This document shows, piece by piece, positions 17,051-28,174 of a DNA stretch of 64,000 bases. Source of the stretch: Nesterenkonia marinintestina. Lineage in GTDB: Bacteria; Actinomycetota; Actinomycetes; Actinomycetales; Micrococcaceae. The position numbers and the translations under genes were made by a program. Location: contig NZ_JAOEFD010000001.1 in the NCBI RefSeq assembly GCF_025420485.1, positions 248,001 to 312,000 on the forward strand, in the 5' to 3' direction. The notes under the pieces are model-generated. The model worked only from the letters and a program-made list of their open reading frames with translations, was not told the DNA's origin and made no database searches. How positions within the stretch are numbered: the stretch's first letter is position 1; the number at the start of each line of letters is the position of its first letter.

Positions 17051-18127
17051 TCAGCGCAGTGAGTCCCACCCCGTCGTCCCGAGGAGCGCGGCGGGGTCCT
17101 CACCGTCGAGCAGCACGGCGCCGGCCGGGCTCGAGTCCGTTCCCTGCACCGAGCCCACCACGGTGAGGCCTTCCGGGACCTCGGAACCGGCCGGGAGCGT
17201 CACCAGCAGGACATAGTCCTCTCCCCCGGTGAGCATCCACCGCAGGGCCTGGGCTTCGGCCGCCTCGCCGCTGGTCGCCCCGAGGGCGCGGGCGGCGGAG
17301 AGCAGGCCCCGCCCCATGGGCCGGAGGGCGGAGGACCGCAGGTCGAGCACGACGTCCGAGGCCGCGGCGAGACGCCGAGCATCCCGCAGGAGCCCGTCCG
17401 AGACGTCCATGCCCGCCGCGGCGCCGGCCCCACGGGCACGTGTCCCCGCCCCGAGGTCGACGACGGGGCGGAGCTGGGCCCGGAGCACGTCTCGATGCTC
17501 TGCGGCGTCGGCGGGATGTCCCGCCTCCAGCAGCGCCAGGCCCGCTGCGGCGCGTCCGAGGGGCCCGACGGCGATCATGTCGCCGGGGCGTGCTGCGCTG
17601 CGCAGCAGCGGTGGGTCGGCCGCCTCCCCGACGGCGGTGACGGTGACGGTCACGACGGGTCCGGATCCGAGGTCGCCGCCGGCCACGCGCACTGCGGCGT
17701 CGTCGGTCTCCAGCGCCCGTCGCACTCCGGAGCCGAAGCCCTCGATCCACTCGATCTCCAGCGCCGGCGGAAGCACGAGGCTCAGCAGCAGGGCGGTGGG
17801 GCGGGCCCCCATGGCGACGACGTCGGAGAGGTTCTGCGCCACCGCCTTGTGTCCGACCGAGGTGCCGCACGCAGAGTCTGAGGCGAACCACGCACGCCGG
17901 AAGTCCTGGTCCTCGGTCAGGGTGTCGGTGGTCAGCACGGCACGGCCCGAGGGGACCTCGAGCAGCGCCGCGTCGTCGCCCGCGCCGAGCGTCACTGCGC
18001 CGCCCTCGGATGCGACGGGCCCCAGTGCGTCGAGGAGCAGGCTGAGGATCCGGTCCTCCCCGAGGGATGCGACCGTCGCCCTCTCGCTGCAGACATGGTC
18101 ACCGGCGGCATCAGACACAGTAGACAT
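17051..18127 (-). CDS. thiL: Thiamine-monophosphate kinase
   Basis: ThiL phosphorylates thiamine monophosphate to the cofactor thiamine pyrophosphate, which the acetolactate synthase encoded nearby (ilvB) requires. The 358-residue protein has the N-terminal GEDRILSLLLD and GAGDDAALLE. TTDTLTEDQDF, SVGHKAVAQNLSDVVAMGARPTA and the glycine-rich VAGGDLGSG follow. The C-terminal AGMDVSDGLLRDARRLA and LTGGEDYVLL are AIRS/ThiL-type ATP and metal motifs. It lies downstream of the tRNA-Glu gene but is separated from it by a strong terminator. An AT-rich TATTCT (minus strand, 18150-18155) may be its -10 element. Confidence 0.95.
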   Translation of the reverse strand: MSTVSDAAGDHVCSERATVASLGEDRILSLLLDALGPVASEGGAVTLGAGDDAALLEVPSGRAVLTTDTLTEDQDFRRAWFASDSACGTSVGHKAVAQNLSDVVAMGARPTALLLSLVLPPALEIEWIEGFGSGVRRALETDDAAVRVAGGDLGSGPVVTVTVTAVGEAADPPLLRSAARPGDMIAVGPLGRAAAGLALLEAGHPADAAEHRDVLRAQLRPVVDLGAGTRARGAGAAAGMDVSDGLLRDARRLAAASDVVLDLRSSALRPMGRGLLSAARALGATSGEAAEAQALRWMLTGGEDYVLLVTLPAGSEVPEGLTVVGSVQGTDSSPAGAVLLDGEDPAALLGTTGWDSLR

Positions 18128-18155
18128 CGTGCCAGATCAGGCGAGATGGAGAATA

Positions 18156-18199
18156 GAGAAAGTCCCCCAGATCTCAGTCGAGATCTGGGGGACTTTCTC
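18156..18199 (-). terminator. Strong hairpin after tRNA-Glu
   Basis: A perfect 20-bp inverted repeat (18156-18175 and 18180-18199) with a 4-nt loop starts 5 nt after the tRNA-Glu gene. On the minus strand its distal arm ends in ACTTTCTC, followed by TATTCTCC, giving a modest U-rich tail. It should end the tRNA transcript and insulate thiL. Confidence 0.8.
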
Positions 18200-18204
18200 A
18201 GTCG

Positions 18205-18277
18205 TGACCCCAGCGGGATTCGAACCCGCGTTACCGCCGTGAGAGGGCGGCGTACTAGGCCGCTATACGATGGGGCC
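18205..18277 (-). tRNA. tRNA-Glu (CUC anticodon)
   Basis: The 73-nt cloverleaf has acceptor stem GGCCCCA/TGGGGTC. The anticodon loop CCCTCTCAC carries CTC, and the T-loop is GGTTCGAATCC. No CCA is encoded. It lies downstream of gltX and tRNA-Gln on the same strand, so the charging enzyme and its substrates are genetically linked. Confidence 0.95.
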
Positions 18278-18358
18278 CTGAATTGTTCTTTCATCCTCGG
18301 CTCGAGGACCTATTCACCCTAGCAGGGCGAATCTCAGCTCCGCAAATCGGAGTCTGCG

Positions 18359-18430
18359 CTGGGCTACTAGGACTCGAACCTAGAATAACGGTACCAGAAA
18401 CCGTCGTGTTGCCGATTACACCATAGCCCA
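18359..18430 (-). tRNA. tRNA-Gln (CUG anticodon)
   Basis: The 72-nt cloverleaf has acceptor stem TGGGCTA/TAGCCCA. The loop TTCTGGT carries anticodon CTG, and GGTTCGAGTCC is the T-loop. The U1-A72 pair is a known feature of tRNA-Gln. It lies about 150 nt downstream of gltX. In actinobacteria without GlnRS, this tRNA is first charged with glutamate by GltX and then amidated by GatCAB. Confidence 0.95.
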
Positions 18431-18581
18431 TTGCGGAGATCATCTATGTGATTTCCCGCACCTCGCCGCATGCACTGCGGCGGGCAACGATCCACTACTC
18501 TACACGAGCCCCGGGCCGCAGCACAAAACTGCGGACCGGGGTTCGGGCGGAGATGTTCGTCACCCCGCGGCCACGAGGCCG

Positions 18582-20114
18582 TCAGCTCCGCGCGGCCAGC
18601 TCTTCGCGGAAACGACGCAGGCGGGACAGCGACGACTCCCGCCCCAGCAGCTCCATCGATTCGAACAGCGGCGGCGAGACCTTCCGCCCCGAGATCGCTG
18701 AGCGCACCGCGCCGAAGGCCTTGCGGGGCTTGAGCTCCATGCCCTCGATCAGCGCCCCGCGCAGCGCCTCCTCCACCGACTCCGTGGACCACTCGGTCAC
18801 CGCCTCCAGCGCCTCCAGTGCGGCGTCGACGGTCTCCACCGCCTGCTCTCCGAGTCCGGAGAAGGCCTTGTCCTCGATGACCAGCTCCTCGTCGTCCACG
18901 AACAGGAAGGCCGTCATGTCCGCTCCTTCGCGGAGCAGGGCGATCCGTTCCTGCACCAGCGGAGCCGCACCGTCGAGCAGGGCCGACTGCCGCTCCGTCA
19001 GCTCGTCGCCGACCAGGCCGAGGGCCTGCAGGTGCGGCACGAGGCGGTCGCGGAAGTCCTCCGGCTCCAGCATCCGGATGTGGGTGCCGTTGATCGCCTC
19101 GGCCTTCTTCACATCGAACCGTGCCGGGTTGGCCAGCACATCGGCGACGTCGAAGGCCTCGACGAGCTGGTCCACGGTGAAGACGTCCTCGTCGGCCGAG
19201 AGCGACCAGCCGAGGAGGGCGAGGTAGTTGAGCAGACCTTCGGGGACGAATCCGCGGTCACGATGGTGGAAGAGGTCGGACTCCGGGTCCCGCTTCGACA
19301 GCTTCCGGTTCCCCTCCCCCATGACATAGGGCAGGTGGCCGAACCGCGGCAGGGCTTCGGCGACGCCGACGGCGTGCAGCGCCCGATACAGGGCGATCTG
19401 CCGCGGCGTCGAGGAGAGGATGTCCTCACCGCGGAGCACGTGGGTGATGCCCATCATCGCGTCGTCGACCGGATTCACCAAGGTGTAGAGCGGCTGTCCG
19501 TCCCCTCGGGCGACGACGAAGTCGGGGCTGGAGCCCGCCGCGAAGGTGATCTCCCCGCGCACGAGGTCGGTGAAGGTGATGTCCTCGTCGGGCATTCGCA
19601 GACGCAGCACCGGCTGCCGTCCTTCGGCCCGGAAGGCCGCGATCTGGTCCTCGCTGAGGTCGCGGTCATAGTTGTCGTAGCCCAGCTTGGGGTCTCGACC
19701 CGCCGCACGGTGGCGCTCCTCGACCTCGTCGGGCGTGGAGAAGGCCTCGTAGACGAAGCCGGCGTCCTGCAGCCGGGAGAGCACGTCGGCGTAGATCTCC
19801 GCCCGCTGGGACTGTCGGTAGGGGCCGTGGTCTCCCCCGGCCTCCACACCTTCGTCCCAGTCGATGCCGAGCCACCGCAGCGCCCGGAGCAGCTGCTGGT
19901 AGGACTCTTCGGAGTCACGCTTGGCGTCGGTGTCCTCGATCCGGAACACCATGGTGCCCCCGGTGTGGCGGGCGTAGGCCCAGTTGAACAGGGCGGTGCG
20001 GATCAGTCCGACGTGCGGCACTCCGGTCGGCGAGGGGCAGAACCGGACGCGCACGGCGACGTCGTCGGCCACCGTGGGGATCGAGGGGGCGGCGGAGGGC
20101 GAGGGGGTGCTCAT
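18582..20114 (-). CDS. gltX: Glutamate--tRNA ligase
   Basis: GluRS charges tRNA-Glu and, in organisms lacking GlnRS, also mischarges tRNA-Gln. The 510-residue class I synthetase has the HIGH-equivalent PTGVPHVG near residues 29-36 and [10 protein letters not shown]. The KLSKR loop lies in [13 protein letters not shown], and a helical C-terminal anticodon-binding domain follows. The N-terminus has a short Ser/Pro-rich extension of about 20 residues. The two cognate tRNA genes follow immediately downstream on the same strand. A weak AGGAG lies 12 nt before the start. The upstream FAH-family gene is only 46 nt away and may be co-transcribed. Confidence 0.97.
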   Translation of the reverse strand: MSTPSPSAAPSIPTVADDVAVRVRFCPSPTGVPHVGLIRTALFNWAYARHTGGTMVFRIEDTDAKRDSEESYQQLLRALRWLGIDWDEGVEAGGDHGPYRQSQRAEIYADVLSRLQDAGFVYEAFSTPDEVEERHRAAGRDPKLGYDNYDRDLSEDQIAAFRAEGRQPVLRLRMPDEDITFTDLVRGEITFAAGSSPDFVVARGDGQPLYTLVNPVDDAMMGITHVLRGEDILSSTPRQIALYRALHAVGVAEALPRFGHLPYVMGEGNRKLSKRDPESDLFHHRDRGFVPEGLLNYLALLGWSLSADEDVFTVDQLVEAFDVADVLANPARFDVKKAEAINGTHIRMLEPEDFRDRLVPHLQALGLVGDELTERQSALLDGAAPLVQERIALLREGADMTAFLFVDDEELVIEDKAFSGLGEQAVETVDAALEALEAVTEWSTESVEEALRGALIEGMELKPRKAFGAVRSAISGRKVSPPLFESMELLGRESSLSRLRRFREELAARS

Positions 20115-20160
20115 CGGTGCGGGGGTCTCCTGAAGGGTCGTGATGGGGTCCGCGGACGGG

Positions 20161-20934
20161 TCAGCGCCGGAAGGTGTTGGACAGGACGCCGATGCCTTCG
20201 ACCTCGGCCTCGAACCGGTCTCCGTCGGTCACCGGTCCGACGCCGGCCGGCGTCCCGGTGAAGATCACGTCGCCGGGCAGCAGGGTGAAGGCCTGGGAGG
20301 CGTAGGAGACCAGCTCGGGGACGCCGAAGACCATCTCGGAGGTGGAGCTGTCCTGCACGGTCTCGCCGTTGAGCCGTCCGGTGATCCTCAGCCCCTCGGG
20401 GTCGAGCTCCGTCTCGATCCACGGGCCGATGGGCGCCGACCCGTCGAAGCCCTTGGCCCGAGCCCACTGGCCGTCGGTGCGCTGAGCGTCGCGGGCCGAG
20501 ACGTCGTTGCCCACCGTGTAGCCGAAGATGACCTCCGAGACCCGGTCCAGCGGCACGTCCCTGCAGATGCGGCCGATGACCACGCACAGCTCGGTCTCGT
20601 AGTGGACCTCGTCCGAGAAGCTGGGCAGGGTGATGGGGTCGCCGGGGCCGGCGACGGCGGTGTTGGGGACGAAGAACATCATCGGGGACGCCGGGAGCTC
20701 GCTGCCCATCTCGGCGGCATGGTCGGCGTAGTTGCGGCCGATGCCGACCGCCTTCGACCGGGGGATGATCGGTGCGACCAGCCGCACGTCCTCCAGCCGG
20801 TGGGTGGTGGAGGTCTGCTGGACGCCGACGAAGAACGGATCCCCGGCGAGTTCGGTGACGGTCTCCTCGCCCGGATCGCCGGTGACGACTCCGTAGACGG
20901 GCTCTTCCTCGGTGACGAATCGTGCGATGCGCAT
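20161..20934 (-). CDS. Fumarylacetoacetate hydrolase family protein
   Basis: This 257-residue protein belongs to the FAH/HpcE superfamily, whose members hydrolyse or decarboxylate beta-keto acids in aromatic or oxaloacetate metabolism. Typical features are [14 protein letters not shown] and the metal-binding glutamates in [39 protein letters not shown] and [18 protein letters not shown] complete the pattern. Actinobacteria commonly encode such a protein immediately upstream of gltX, as here. Its physiological substrate is generally unknown; oxaloacetate decarboxylase or acylpyruvase activity is possible. A leaderless-type -10 box precedes it. Confidence 0.88.
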   Translation of the reverse strand: MRIARFVTEEEPVYGVVTGDPGEETVTELAGDPFFVGVQQTSTTHRLEDVRLVAPIIPRSKAVGIGRNYADHAAEMGSELPASPMMFFVPNTAVAGPGDPITLPSFSDEVHYETELCVVIGRICRDVPLDRVSEVIFGYTVGNDVSARDAQRTDGQWARAKGFDGSAPIGPWIETELDPEGLRITGRLNGETVQDSSTSEMVFGVPELVSYASQAFTLLPGDVIFTGTPAGVGPVTDGDRFEAEVEGIGVLSNTFRR

Positions 20935-20941
20935 GACGGCC

Positions 20942-20947
20942 AGTCTA
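20942..20947 (-). promoter_or_regulatory. Putative -10 box of the FAH gene (leaderless)
   Basis: TAGACT on the minus strand ends 7 nt before the ATG at 20934 and fits TANNNT. It lies in the 48-nt gap after ilvE, suggesting that FAH-gltX is a transcription unit separate from ilvE. Confidence 0.55.
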
Positions 20948-20982
20948 TCCGCCGCGGACCCGGCCGGTGACCGGACCGACGA

Positions 20983-22065
20983 TCAGACGAGCCGGTGGAG
21001 CCATCCGTGCCGGTCCTCGACGGCTCCGGTCTGGATGCCCAGCAGCTCCTCACGGATGGCGGAGGTCACCTCTCCGGTGCCCGGGGAGGCGATGACCGCG
21101 TCTCCGTCGACCAGCTCACCGATCGGGGTGATGACCGCGGCGGTGCCGCAGGCGAAGGCTTCGGTGATGGTGCCGTCCTCGACCCCGCGGGCCCATTCGT
21201 CGAGGGTGACCCTCCGCTCCTCGACCGGCATTCCGCGGTCCCGACCCAGCCGGATCACCGAGTCCCGGGTGATGCCCTCGAGGATCGTGCCGGTCAGCTC
21301 GGGGGTGATGAGACGACCGTCGGAGGTGACCAGGAAGACGTTCATCCCGCCGAGCTCCTCGACGGCGTTGTCCTGCAGCGGGTCGAGGAACAGCACCTGG
21401 GCGCAGCCGTTGTCCGCGGCCTGCTGCTGGGCCACCAGGGAACCGGCGTAGTTCCCCCCGGTCTTGGCCGACCCGGTGCCTCCGGGTGCGGCACGGGTGT
21501 AGTCGCGGGAGACCCAGATCCGCACCGGCCTGAGCTCGCCGCCGAAGTAGTTGCCGGCAGGCGACGCGATCACGCGGTAGCTGACCTCATGGGCGGCGCG
21601 CACCCCGAGGAAGGCTTCCGAGGCGTACATGAACGGCCTCAGGTACAGAGCCTCTCCGTCGCCGTCGGGGACCCACCGGTGGTCCGCGGCGAGCAGCTGC
21701 TCCAGGGAGGCCAGGAAGGTGGCGTCGTCGAGCTCCGGCAGCGCCATGCGTCGGGCGGAGCGCCGCAGCCGGGCGGCGTTGGCCGTCGGGCGGAACGTGT
21801 AGATGCCTCCGTCGGAGTGCCTGTAGGCCTTCATGCCCTCGAAGACCTCCTGGGCGTAGTGCAGCACCGACGCCGCCGGGTCGAGGGAGATGGGGCCGTA
21901 GGCCTCCACCCGCGCACTGTGCCAGCGTCCCCCGTCCTCATCCCAGCTCCAGTCCACCGCGGCGATGTGGTCGGTGAAGTGGGAGCCGAAGCCCGGGTCG
22001 GCCAGGATCTCGCGGAGGCGGGTCTCGTCGACGGGCTGCGGATTCGGGGTGACGTCGAACTGCAT
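20983..22065 (-). CDS. ilvE: Branched-chain-amino-acid aminotransferase
   Basis: IlvE catalyses the last step of valine, isoleucine and leucine synthesis, transferring the amino group from glutamate. The 360-residue fold-type IV enzyme has YAQEVFEGMKAYR and LYLRPFMYAS. The PLP lysine lies in GSAKTGGNYAGSL, and the later motifs EELGGMNVF and EAFACGTAAVITPI are present. The motif set matches the longer, IlvE-II type common in actinobacteria. It lies 66 nt downstream of leuB, the preceding pathway gene, with AAAGG before the start. No hairpin was seen between them, so it may be the tail of the serA-metG-leuB unit. Confidence 0.96.
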   Translation of the reverse strand: MQFDVTPNPQPVDETRLREILADPGFGSHFTDHIAAVDWSWDEDGGRWHSARVEAYGPISLDPAASVLHYAQEVFEGMKAYRHSDGGIYTFRPTANAARLRRSARRMALPELDDATFLASLEQLLAADHRWVPDGDGEALYLRPFMYASEAFLGVRAAHEVSYRVIASPAGNYFGGELRPVRIWVSRDYTRAAPGGTGSAKTGGNYAGSLVAQQQAADNGCAQVLFLDPLQDNAVEELGGMNVFLVTSDGRLITPELTGTILEGITRDSVIRLGRDRGMPVEERRVTLDEWARGVEDGTITEAFACGTAAVITPIGELVDGDAVIASPGTGEVTSAIREELLGIQTGAVEDRHGWLHRLV

Positions 22066-22131
22066 CGGAGGAACCTTTCGCCGCCGCGCCGAGTGTGGCG
22101 CGGATCATCATGTCAGGTTCACCCTAACGCC

Positions 22132-23214
22132 TCAGCCGCGCAGGCGCGCGGCGACCGCCTCCCCCCGTTCGCGGGTGGACGGCGCAGGCGCCCCCTCGGG
22201 CGTCTGCGCCCATTCGGCCAGCTGTTCGTGCACGGCCCGCTCGACCTGCGCCGCCGCCTCTCCCAGGCCCAGGTGGTCGAGCATCAGCGCCGCGGAGAGG
22301 ATCGCCGCCGTGGGGTCGGCGAGGTCCCGGCCTGCGATGTCGGGGGCCGAACCGTGGACCGGTTCGAACATCGACGGCGCCGTGCCCTCGGTGTTGATCG
22401 ACGCCGAGGCGGCCAGTCCGATCCCCCCGGTCACCGCCGCGGCCAGGTCGGTGAGGATGTCCCCGAAGAGGTTGTCGGTGACGATCACGTCGAAGCGGCC
22501 GGGGTCGGCGACCATGTGGATGGTGGCGGCGTCGACGTGCATGTAGTCCCATTCGACCTCGGGGTGCTCGGCGGCGACCTCCTCGGTGAGGCGGCGCCAC
22601 AGGGATCCGGCGTGGGTGAGCACGTTGTGCTTGTGCACCAGGGTCACGTGTCGGCGCCGCGCGGCGGCGCGGACGAAGGCGTCCTCGACGACGCGACGGA
22701 CCCCGTAGGCGGTGTTCAGTGAGGTCTCGGTGGCGATCTCCTGGGGGGTTCCGCGACGGACGGCGCCGCCGTTGCCCACGTAGGGACCCTCGGTCCCTTC
22801 GCGGACCACCACGAAGTCGATGTCCGGGGAGCCCGCCAGCGGCGTGGCCGTGCCCGGGTAGGTGCGGGAGGGTCGCAGGTTCACGCAGTGGTCGAGGGCG
22901 AAGCGCATCCTCAGCAGAACCTCACGCTCGAGCAGCCCGGACGGGACCTTCTCGTCCTGGGGATGGGCCCCGACGGCGCCGAACAGGATCGCGTCGAATC
23001 CGCGGAGCCGGTCGAGGGTCTCCTCGCTCAGGGTCTCGCCGGTCGCCAGCCAGTGGGCGGCGCCGAGGTCGAACTCGGTGTACTCGAGCACCGCAGCCGC
23101 CCCGTCGCCGAGTGCGGCCTCCAGGACCCGACGGGCCTCGGTCACGACTTCCGGTCCGATGCCGTCGCCGCCGATCACGGCGATGCGGAACGTCTGGGTC
23201 ATCGAAGAGTTCAC
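22132..23214 (-). CDS. leuB: 3-isopropylmalate dehydrogenase
   Basis: LeuB oxidatively decarboxylates 3-isopropylmalate, the third specific step of leucine synthesis. The protein (360 residues from the GTG at 23214) has [33 protein letters not shown] and [13 protein letters not shown]. The metal-binding [23 protein letters not shown] and the C-terminal [29 protein letters not shown] are also present. The GTG overlaps the metG stop (GTGA) and has GAGGA 6 nt upstream. An ATG 12 nt further in is an alternative start. Lying directly behind metG rather than leuCD is unusual and implies coupled translation with the synthetase gene. Confidence 0.95.
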   Translation of the reverse strand: MNSSMTQTFRIAVIGGDGIGPEVVTEARRVLEAALGDGAAAVLEYTEFDLGAAHWLATGETLSEETLDRLRGFDAILFGAVGAHPQDEKVPSGLLEREVLLRMRFALDHCVNLRPSRTYPGTATPLAGSPDIDFVVVREGTEGPYVGNGGAVRRGTPQEIATETSLNTAYGVRRVVEDAFVRAAARRRHVTLVHKHNVLTHAGSLWRRLTEEVAAEHPEVEWDYMHVDAATIHMVADPGRFDVIVTDNLFGDILTDLAAAVTGGIGLAASASINTEGTAPSMFEPVHGSAPDIAGRDLADPTAAILSAALMLDHLGLGEAAAQVERAVHEQLAEWAQTPEGAPAPSTRERGEAVAARLRG

Positions 23215-24815
23215 TCCTCGTCCTCGTGGCGTGGGAACACCGGTTCAGGCTTGGCGATCGCAGTCCCCGGGGTCAGCGACCGCTCGAAGGCGGCGAAGCT
23301 GCGCGGCCCGGAGCCGGAGGCACCGGAGGCGCCGGCGTCGCCCGCGGCGGGCTGACCGAGCGCGTCGAGCAGCTTCGTCGCCGAGGTCGGCATGACCGGC
23401 TGGGCCAGCAGCGCCACCCGCCGCAGCACCTCGGCGGTGACGTAGAGCACGGTGGCCATCCGGTCCTGGTCGGTCCTGCGCAGCACCCAGGGCTGCTGCT
23501 CCGCGAAGTAGGCGTTGGTCTCCCCCAGGACGTACCACGTGCGCTCCAGCGCCCGGTGGAAGTCCTGCTTGGCGTAGGCCGTGCGTGAGATCTCGAGCAG
23601 TCCCGCCGCCTGGTCCAGGATCGCCCGGTCGTCCTCGGTCAGCTCTCCGGGCTGCGGGATCGCGCCGTCGCAGTTCTTCACGATCATCGACAGCGACCGC
23701 TGGGCGAGGTTCCCCAGATTGTTCGCCAGGTCGGCGTTCTTCCGCCCCACCACGGCCTCATGGCTGTAGGAGCCGTCCTGGCCGAAGGGGAACTCACGCA
23801 TCAGGAAGAACCGCACGGCGTCGAGGCCGTACTCGGCGACCCACTCGGCCGGAGCGACGACGTTGCCCACCGACTTGGACATCTTCTCCCCCCGGTTGTG
23901 CAGGAATCCGTGGATCATGACCCGCTTCGGCAGCTCGAGCCCCGCGCTCATGAGGAAGGCCGGCCAGAAGATGCAGTGGAAGCGCGAGATGTCCTTGCCG
24001 ATGATGTGCACATCGGCCGGCCACCACCTGTCGAACTCCGGCGACTCGGTGTCGGGGAAGCCGACGCCGGTGAGGTAGTTGGTCAGGGCGTCCACCCAGA
24101 CGTACATCACGTGGTGCAGGTCCGAGTCCTCCTGGCCCGGCGCCTCCGGAACGGGGATGCCCCAGTCCATGGTGGTCCGGGAGATCGACAGGTCCTCGAG
24201 TCCGTCCTCGACGAAGCGGATGACCTCGTTGAACCGTGAGGCCGGTCCGGCGAACTCCGGATTCGCCCGGTAGAGCTCCAGGAGACGGTCCTGGTAGCCG
24301 GAGAGGCGGAAGAAGTACGACTGCTCCTCGGTCCAGGTGACCTCGGTGCCCGTCTCGGCGGCTCGTCGGACCCCGTCCTCGCCGACCTCGGTCTCGTCCG
24401 AGGTGAAGAAGCGTTCGTCACGCACCGAGTACCAGCCGGCGTAGGTGTCGAGGTAGATGTCTCCGGACTCGGCCATGCGGGTCCAGATGGCCTTCGACGC
24501 CGCGTAGTGGTCGTCATCGGTGGTGCGGATGAAGCGGTCGCAGGTGACGCCTGCGACGTCGTCGCCCATGCGCCGGAACCGCTCGGAGTTCTGCGTGGCC
24601 AGCTCCATCGGAGTGATGCCCAGCTTCTGGGCGGTCTGCTGCATCTTCGACCCGTGCTCGTCGGTTCCCGTGAGGAAGAAGACGTCGTAGCCGTCCAGGC
24701 GCTGGAACCGGGCCAGCACGTCGGCGGCGATGACCTCGTAGGCGTGGCCGATGTGCGGATCCCCGTTGGGATAGTGGATCGCCGTGGTGAGGTAGTACGG
24801 CGGGGCCGGGGTCAT
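23211..24815 (-). CDS. metG: Methionine--tRNA ligase
   Basis: This class I synthetase charges initiator and elongator tRNA-Met. The 534-residue protein has [18 protein letters not shown] (HIGH at residues 21-24), TGTDEHG and [23 protein letters not shown] and EKMSKSVGN (KMSKS) follow, then a helical anticodon-binding domain. There is no zinc-knuckle cysteine quartet and no C-terminal EMAP-like tRNA-binding domain. This matches the mycobacterial MetS type, so it is likely the regular house copy. The ATG overlaps the serA stop (TGATG). A low-complexity Gly/Ala/Ser stretch lies near the C-terminus. Confidence 0.96.
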   Translation of the reverse strand: MTPAPPYYLTTAIHYPNGDPHIGHAYEVIAADVLARFQRLDGYDVFFLTGTDEHGSKMQQTAQKLGITPMELATQNSERFRRMGDDVAGVTCDRFIRTTDDDHYAASKAIWTRMAESGDIYLDTYAGWYSVRDERFFTSDETEVGEDGVRRAAETGTEVTWTEEQSYFFRLSGYQDRLLELYRANPEFAGPASRFNEVIRFVEDGLEDLSISRTTMDWGIPVPEAPGQEDSDLHHVMYVWVDALTNYLTGVGFPDTESPEFDRWWPADVHIIGKDISRFHCIFWPAFLMSAGLELPKRVMIHGFLHNRGEKMSKSVGNVVAPAEWVAEYGLDAVRFFLMREFPFGQDGSYSHEAVVGRKNADLANNLGNLAQRSLSMIVKNCDGAIPQPGELTEDDRAILDQAAGLLEISRTAYAKQDFHRALERTWYVLGETNAYFAEQQPWVLRRTDQDRMATVLYVTAEVLRRVALLAQPVMPTSATKLLDALGQPAAGDAGASGASGSGPRSFAAFERSLTPGTAIAKPEPVFPRHEDEE

Positions 24816-26416
24816 CAGCGGTGTTCCTCCAGGTCGATCTCGGCGGCGCGCACGGCGTCGATCTCCGCGCGGAGAGTGTCCAGGATACCGGCGGGCAGCG
24901 GGCCGTCGATCGCCAGCACCGCGAGCGCGGAGCCCCGGTCGGCCTTCTGCGAGACCTGCATCCCGGCGATGTTCACCGAATGCTCGCCCAGGATCCGCCC
25001 GAGGGTGCCGATGACGCCCGGGCGGTCCGAGTACTCCAGCATGACCAGGTGCTCGGTCAGCGGCAGCTCGAACTCGTAGCCGTCGATGCCGACGAGCTTC
25101 TCGACCTGCTTCGGTCCCGTCAGCGTGCCGCGGACCTCGATCTGGGCGCCCGAGCCCGTCGCCGCGCGGATGGTGAGCGCATTGCGGTAGTCGTCGATCC
25201 CGGCGGCGGTGATCAGCCGGGCCTCGATGCCGCGTGCGGCGGCGAGCACGGGGGCGTTGACGTGGGAGACCTGTTCGGAGACGACGTCGGTGAGGATCCC
25301 CTTCAGTGCGGCCAGCTGGAGGGCGTCGATCTTGTAGTCGGCGATCTCCCCCGCGGCCTCGGTCTCCACGTCGGTCAGCGCGTCCGGGGCCAGTGCGGTG
25401 ACGGTCCGACCGAGCTTCTCCATCAGCGGGATCCCGGGCCGCACGTACTCGTCGATCGCCCCTCCGACGACGTTGACCGCGTCGGGCACCAGCTCTCCGG
25501 CCAGGGCCAGGCGCACCGAGCGGGCCACGGCGACCCCGGCCTTCTCCTGGGCCTCGGAGGTGGAGGCGCCGAGGTGGGGGGTGACCACCACGGACTCGTG
25601 GCCGAAGAGGTCGAGGTCGGTGGCCGGCTCGGACGCGAATACGTCGACCGCGGCCCCGGCGATCGCGCCGTCGGACAGCGCGGTGTGCAGGTCGTCCTCG
25701 TCGATGAGGCCGCCGCGCGCCACGTTGACCACCAGTGCGGTGTCGCGCATCTTGGCGAAGGCCTCGCGGTTGAGCATCCCGAGGGTCTCGGGGGTCTTGG
25801 GCATGTGGATGGTGATGACGTCGGCGGCCGCGTAGAGCTCGTCCAGGGTGACCAGCTGTGCTCCGAGCTGGTGGGCCCGCGCCGAGGTCACGTAGGGGTC
25901 GTAGGCGACGATCTCCATCCCGAAGGCGCGCATGCGCTCGGCGACGAGGCCGCCGATCCGTCCCAGACCGATGACGCCGAGGGTCTTGCCCTGAAGCTCG
26001 ACGCCGGTGTACTTCGATCGCTTCCACTCGCCGCCCTTCAGTGCGACGGCGGCCGGCACCACGTGACGGGCCAGGCCCAGGATGTGGGCGCAGGTCAGCT
26101 CCGCGGCCGAGGTGATGTTCGAGGTCGGCGCGTTGACGACCATCACCCCGGCCTCGGTGGAGGCGGGGATGTCGACGTTGTCGAGTCCCACGCCGGCGCG
26201 GGCGACGATCTTCAGCCGCGGTGCGGCGGCGAGGACCTCGGCGTCGACCGTGGTGGCCGAGCGGACCATCAGGGCATCGGCTTCGGCCAGGTCCTGCTTC
26301 AGGCGCGGACGGTCGGTGCCGTCAGACTGGATGATCTCGAAGTCGGGGCCCAGGGCCTCGACGGTGGCGGGGGACAGCTCCTCGGCGAGTACGACGACGG
26401 GGCGGGCGGCGGTCAC
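24815..26416 (-). CDS. serA: D-3-phosphoglycerate dehydrogenase
   Basis: SerA oxidises 3-phosphoglycerate, the first step of serine synthesis. At 533 residues it is the long type I form with an intervening allosteric (ASB) domain and a C-terminal ACT domain ([20 protein letters not shown]), so serine feedback control is expected. The catalytic part shows [10 protein letters not shown], the NAD-binding [26 protein letters not shown] and the active-site [10 protein letters not shown]. The GTG at 26416 gives the usual N-terminus. A GC-rich hairpin at 26492-26528 separates it from ilvC, so it may have its own promoter in the 118-nt gap. Confidence 0.96.
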   Translation of the reverse strand: MTAARPVVVLAEELSPATVEALGPDFEIIQSDGTDRPRLKQDLAEADALMVRSATTVDAEVLAAAPRLKIVARAGVGLDNVDIPASTEAGVMVVNAPTSNITSAAELTCAHILGLARHVVPAAVALKGGEWKRSKYTGVELQGKTLGVIGLGRIGGLVAERMRAFGMEIVAYDPYVTSARAHQLGAQLVTLDELYAAADVITIHMPKTPETLGMLNREAFAKMRDTALVVNVARGGLIDEDDLHTALSDGAIAGAAVDVFASEPATDLDLFGHESVVVTPHLGASTSEAQEKAGVAVARSVRLALAGELVPDAVNVVGGAIDEYVRPGIPLMEKLGRTVTALAPDALTDVETEAAGEIADYKIDALQLAALKGILTDVVSEQVSHVNAPVLAAARGIEARLITAAGIDDYRNALTIRAATGSGAQIEVRGTLTGPKQVEKLVGIDGYEFELPLTEHLVMLEYSDRPGVIGTLGRILGEHSVNIAGMQVSQKADRGSALAVLAIDGPLPAGILDTLRAEIDAVRAAEIDLEEHR

Positions 26417-26491
26417 GGTGGGCGGGATCCTTCTGTCGGGGGAGCGTGCTGGAGGCGTGTCGGGCGGGCGCTGAGACCGTGCGGGCAGACG

Positions 26492-26528
26492 GACGTCGGA
26501 CGGACCCGCAGGGGGCCCGTCCGACGTC
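26492..26528 (-). terminator. GC-rich hairpin between ilvC and serA
   Basis: Perfect 12-bp arms (GACGTCGGACGG and its complement at 26517-26528) enclose a 13-nt loop, beginning 6 nt after the ilvC stop. There is no U-tract on the minus strand. It may act as a weak or U-less terminator, or stabilise the ilvBNC message end. Confidence 0.6.
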
Positions 26529-26534
26529 GCCGGG

Positions 26535-28160
<1,626 letters not shown>

Positions 28161-28174
<14 letters not shown>

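Noticed and set aside
18128-18581. Small protein-coding genes between thiL and gltX
   Set aside because: The region is fully accounted for by two tRNA genes and a terminator. The short frames there cross the tRNAs and have no ribosome-binding sites.
23211-24815. metG as a horizontally acquired, alphaproteobacterial-type synthetase
   Set aside because: The first impression came from the [13 protein letters not shown] and [10 protein letters not shown] motifs. The same type is the normal MetS of mycobacteria as I recall it, so no transfer needs to be invoked.
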